A stretch of 64,000 bases of DNA from an uncultured Eubacteriales bacterium (GTDB lineage Bacteria; Bacillota; Clostridia; Oscillospirales; Acutalibacteraceae), in the NCBI GenBank assembly GCA_949293815.1, contig CASFEZ010000002.1, positions 47,154 through 111,153 on the forward strand, given 5' to 3'. Shown here one piece after another: positions 61,029 to 64,000 of the stretch. Under the pieces are notes generated by a model, which worked only from the letters and a program-made list of their open reading frames with translations, did not search any database and was not told the DNA's origin. Numbering within the stretch: position 1 is the first letter of the stretch; every line of letters starts with the position of its first letter. The translations under genes were made by a program, and so were the position numbers.

Positions 61029-62558
61029 ATGGATAAACTCAAAGCCGATGTCCGTACCGTAGAGAGTTGTTCGCTTGTTAATCAATTCAGCACCCGCCAG
61101 GGGCTGGAGCTGTCGGTATCTCTGCCGGAGTATTTCGGCGATATCGTTAAGGTGCTGCGTTGCAGCGTAACGCCCGTCGCCGTTTCGGTGGTTTGCCAGT
61201 CTGGACAAATCACAGCGGAGGGGTATCATGTTGTCCGCATGGTATATGTGGCAGAAAACGGCGGTGTTTATGCCTACGAAACCAGCGAGCAGTTTTCTAA
61301 GCATTTGGATGTGTCGGACTGCGACGGATGCAATGTGGTGGACTTTATCTGGGCGGAAGGATGTTCCTGTCGCGCCGTCAGTCCCCGCCGTTTCGATGTA
61401 AGGGCGGTTGTGCAATTCCATTTTAAGTGCTATGGCACTGTCAGCCGCGAATTGCTGGATACCGCCGAGGGCGGCGGCATTCAGCTGCAGGAAGCGACCA
61501 TACAAATGGAAAATGTCAAAAATGTTCTTGCCAAAAAGATTACCTTGAACGAAACCAACGAGCTGCCTGCCGGCAAGCCCGACGCGAATCGGATTCTTTC
61601 CGTCAGCGCGTCTGCTGCGCTTACCGAAACCAAGGCCATCAGTGGAAAGCTGATGCTGAAAGGAGAAGTAACGCAAAAGATTTTGTATATTTCCGAGGGC
61701 AGCGGTACGCCGGAAACCGCAAAATTGACCCTGCCGTTCAGTGAGATTGCGGATGTCAACGGTCTGACGGATGCCATGGAGCATCGGGTGCAGCTGCGGC
61801 TCGTGCATTCTGATGTGGTTATGAAGCCGCTGCAAAGCGGCAGTATGCGTATAGCGGAAAGCACGGTGCATTTGCAGGCGGAAATTTTTTGCGGCAGCGA
61901 GGCAGCGTGCCGGATTGTCAGCGATGCTTTTTCCACCGATTATGATGTAAAAACCGCCTCGGTCGCAGTGGAATCGGTTCTGGTGAGCCGTCAGATTGCC
62001 GAAAATGTTATGACTACCGGTGATTTTTCGCTGGCGGAGCTGGCGCCGGATAGCATTCTGGATCATGAATGCCGGGTGGAGTCAATGAAAACAATCGTGC
62101 AGGGGGATACCGCCCTGGTGCAGGGCAGTGTGGTTTTCGGGCTGCTGTTTCAATCGAATGCGGGCGGTCTTGGTTATGTAGAACGGAATCTTGATTTTAC
62201 CTGGTCGAAAGAGCTGTCGGGCATTGCCGGTGAGCTTCGGCTGGAACCTTATGTCAGCGTTTTTGCTTCCTCCGTTTCTCTGAACGGGCAGCAGGCAGCA
62301 GTGCAGGCGGAACTATTTGTGGAGGGTAAGCTGACCGCTGTTCAGCCGCTGACCGCGATTTCTCAGGTGGAGCTGCTGGAGGACCATGCCAAAGCCCGGG
62401 ATGAAACGGGTATGATTATCTATTTTGCCGAGCAGGGAGAGAATGTTTGGGATATTGCAAAAAAGTATAATACATCGCCCGCACTGTTGGCTGCGGACAA
62501 TCGGCTGAGCGGAGATACCATCGCCGAAAAACAGACGCTGCTCATATCCTGTGTCTGA
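61029..62558 (+). CDS. sipL: SipL-like spore coat assembly protein (SPOCS domains plus LysM)
   Basis: 509 residues. ATG 61029 is chosen with AAAGGAA upstream; ATG 61017 is in frame but too close to the site. Residues ~1-430 contain repeated SPOCS (DUF3794) units; the C-terminal ~50 residues (IIYFAEQGENVWDIAKKYNTSPALLAADNRL) are a LysM domain. This is the layout of C. difficile SipL, which binds SpoIVA through its LysM end and attaches the coat to the forespore; SpoVID is the Bacillus analogue. Here it lies 18 bases before spoIVA, fitting joint expression in the mother cell. Confidence 0.85.
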   Translation: MDKLKADVRTVESCSLVNQFSTRQGLELSVSLPEYFGDIVKVLRCSVTPVAVSVVCQSGQITAEGYHVVRMVYVAENGGVYAYETSEQFSKHLDVSDCDGCNVVDFIWAEGCSCRAVSPRRFDVRAVVQFHFKCYGTVSRELLDTAEGGGIQLQEATIQMENVKNVLAKKITLNETNELPAGKPDANRILSVSASAALTETKAISGKLMLKGEVTQKILYISEGSGTPETAKLTLPFSEIADVNGLTDAMEHRVQLRLVHSDVVMKPLQSGSMRIAESTVHLQAEIFCGSEAACRIVSDAFSTDYDVKTASVAVESVLVSRQIAENVMTTGDFSLAELAPDSILDHECRVESMKTIVQGDTALVQGSVVFGLLFQSNAGGLGYVERNLDFTWSKELSGIAGELRLEPYVSVFASSVSLNGQQAAVQAELFVEGKLTAVQPLTAISQVELLEDHAKARDETGMIIYFAEQGENVWDIAKKYNTSPALLAADNRLSGDTIAEKQTLLISCV

Positions 62559-62576
62559 GCAGGAAGGAGAATGGTT

Positions 62577-64000
62577 ATGGATAGCAAATCAATTTATGAG
62601 GATATTCGGGTGCGGACCCAGGGAGATATTTATGTCGGCGTTGTCGGACCGGTGCGTACCGGCAAATCCACCTTTGTGAAACGGTTTATGGATACTCTGG
62701 TCATCCCCCACATGCGCGAGGACTTCAAAAAAGAGCGGGCAGTGGATGAACTGCCCCAGTCGGCGGCAGGCAGAACCATTATGACCACCGAGCCGAAATT
62801 TATTCCGGAGGAAGCCGCCGAAATTTCCCTGGGCGACAATTCCGCGTTCCGGGTGCGGCTGATTGACTGTGTGGGATACATTGTGCCGTCCTCCCTTGGC
62901 TATATTGAGGGGGAGCAGCCGCGCATGGTCAAAACCCCCTGGTTCGATGAGGAAATTCCTTTTAATATGGCGGCGGAGATTGGCACGCAGAAGGTGATAT
63001 CCGAACATTCCACCATCGGTCTTGTGGTGACCACCGATGGCAGTATCAGCGATATTCCCCGGTATGAGTACGAGGAAGCCGAGGAGCGGGTGGTCACCGA
63101 GCTGAAAGAGCTGAACAAACCCTTTGTGGTGCTGCTAAACTGTATGTTCCCCACCGCAACGGCGGCGGTAACACTCGCCGATGAGCTTTCGGAAAAATAC
63201 GGCGTGCCGGTTATGCCGGTCAACTGTCTGGATTTGCAGGAAGAGCAAATCAAGGAGATTTTAACCAAAATCCTCTTTGAATTTCCGGTACGGGAAATCC
63301 GTGTCGGTTTCCCCGCCTGGCTGCTCTCCCTGCCTGCGGATCATCCGCTGAAAGCCGCCGTTTTTACCGCTGTGGGGGAAAAGGCGGAAAAGCTGGGTAA
63401 TATGCGTACCGTCAGCGTCTTTGCAAAGGATTTGAGCGAGGTGGAAAACATTGCCTCCGCCGAGGTTGCCGCCATGGGGCTGGGGGATGGCAGCGCCCGC
63501 ATTGCCGTGCAGATGCCCGACCGGCTATTCTACAGCATTATATCTGAATATACGGGGCTGGAGATTGAAAACGAACGGGATTTGATGGCGTCTTTGCGGG
63601 AGCTGTCGGCAATCAGCCGCAAATACCGCCATTTAAAGGGCGCGCTGGATCAGGTGGAGGCCACCGGTTACGGCATCGTGATGCCCGAGCCGGAGCAGCT
63701 GCAATTGGAAGAACCGGAAATTATGAAGCAGGGCGGCCGCTACGGGGTGCGGCTGAAAGCCTCCGCCCCCTCCATTCATATGATGCGGGCGGATATCAAT
63801 ACCGAGGTCGCGCCGGTGGTCGGCTCGGAGAGCCAGTCGGAGGATTTGGTGAAATACCTGCTCAAGGAATTTGAAGAAAATCCTGCCAAAATCTGGGAAT
63901 CCAATATTTTCGGAAAATCCCTGAACGATTTGGTCAACGAAGGGCTGCGGGCAAAGCTTTTGCATATGCCGGAGGACGCCCGGTATAAATTACGGGAAAC
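62577..64000 (+). CDS. spoIVA: Stage IV sporulation protein A (3' end missing)
   Basis: 474 codons are present and the frame is open to the window end; about 17-20 residues are missing compared with the 492-residue B. subtilis protein. ATG 62577 has AAGGAG 7 bases upstream. The N-terminal ATPase domain has Walker A G-P-V-R-T-G-K-S-T, the DELPQSAAGRTIMTTEPKF switch region and the TTDG motif. The C-terminal region RYGVRLKASAPSIHMMRAD and YLLKEFEENPAKIW are near-identical to family signatures. SpoIVA polymerises with ATP hydrolysis to form the basement layer of the coat on the forespore outer membrane. Confidence 0.97.
   Translation, partial: MDSKSIYEDIRVRTQGDIYVGVVGPVRTGKSTFVKRFMDTLVIPHMREDFKKERAVDELPQSAAGRTIMTTEPKFIPEEAAEISLGDNSAFRVRLIDCVGYIVPSSLGYIEGEQPRMVKTPWFDEEIPFNMAAEIGTQKVISEHSTIGLVVTTDGSISDIPRYEYEEAEERVVTELKELNKPFVVLLNCMFPTATAAVTLADELSEKYGVPVMPVNCLDLQEEQIKEILTKILFEFPVREIRVGFPAWLLSLPADHPLKAAVFTAVGEKAEKLGNMRTVSVFAKDLSEVENIASAEVAAMGLGDGSARIAVQMPDRLFYSIISEYTGLEIENERDLMASLRELSAISRKYRHLKGALDQVEATGYGIVMPEPEQLQLEEPEIMKQGGRYGVRLKASAPSIHMMRADINTEVAPVVGSESQSEDLVKYLLKEFEENPAKIWESNIFGKSLNDLVNEGLRAKLLHMPEDARYKLRE

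Noticed and set aside
1-64000. tRNA, rRNA, CRISPR array, insertion sequence, phage or attachment sites
   Set aside because: No spaced repeats, transposase, integrase or tRNA-like cloverleaf was seen by eye; tRNAscan-SE and an IS search would be decisive.

Overview
The window looks like chromosome of an anaerobic, endospore-forming member of the Clostridia, most likely the Oscillospiraceae/Ruminococcaceae group. The basis is the sporulation set (spoIIGA-sigE, a fused spmA-spmB, a sipL-like gene next to spoIVA), strong AGGAGG-type ribosome binding sites, TTGACA/TATAAT promoters, a dockerin-like C-terminus on one secreted protein, and many intracellular glycan-processing enzymes. The assignment is inferred from gene content, not from a marker gene. 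I saw no rRNA, tRNA, CRISPR array, insertion sequence or prophage. Gene density is high and intergenic spaces are short, so this reads as core chromosome rather than an island.

Layout. 1-7.6 kb: end of aspS, a secreted alpha/beta hydrolase, a GH78-type rhamnosidase, a TrpXYZ-type ABC importer and a PHP phosphoesterase. 7.7-14.1 kb: an unknown 70-residue protein whose ribosome binding site lies inside a perfect 16-bp hairpin, azlCD, a nitroreductase, a stand-alone E2-type acyltransferase, prs divergent from a pyrophosphatase-like/NUDIX fusion, and a GNAT acetyltransferase. 14.2-20.5 kb: a 1657-residue secreted protein with a duplicated module of roughly 500 residues, and an Lgt-like membrane protein. 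20.5-26.2 kb (minus strand): an ABC-2 transporter whose large subunit carries an M1-peptidase-like outer domain, then an ECF sigma factor with a DUF4179-type anti-sigma factor. 26.4-31 kb: spoIIGA-sigE, an ABC exporter and spmAB.

31-41.4 kb: a flavodoxin-like protein, a heterodimeric ABC exporter with one degenerate ATP site, a cytoplasmic beta-helix protein, an ABC-2 exporter trio and an AIM24-family protein. 41.5-48.6 kb: asnB, a GH38-related enzyme, an MFS carrier and a metallophosphoesterase. 49-57.4 kb: htrA divergent from a two-component system (an arrangement like CssRS-htrA), a GH130 mannosylglucose phosphorylase, a HAD phosphatase, a PHP protein and an XRE-aminotransferase fusion. 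57.8-64 kb: a dockerin-like secreted protein, an acyl-CoA synthetase, a 39-residue basic protein, and the sipL-spoIVA pair, which runs off the window end.

Themes. Sporulation genes occur at three places. sigE would be expected to drive sipL-spoIVA, and a plausible sigma-E-like promoter precedes that pair. Sugar metabolism appears as scattered single genes, mostly without signal peptides, so substrates are probably imported as oligosaccharides. Several proteins have unusual architecture: PPase-like/NUDIX, XRE/aminotransferase, SpmA/SpmB, and ABC-2/M1-like. Regulatory signals were read by eye and none was tested computationally.
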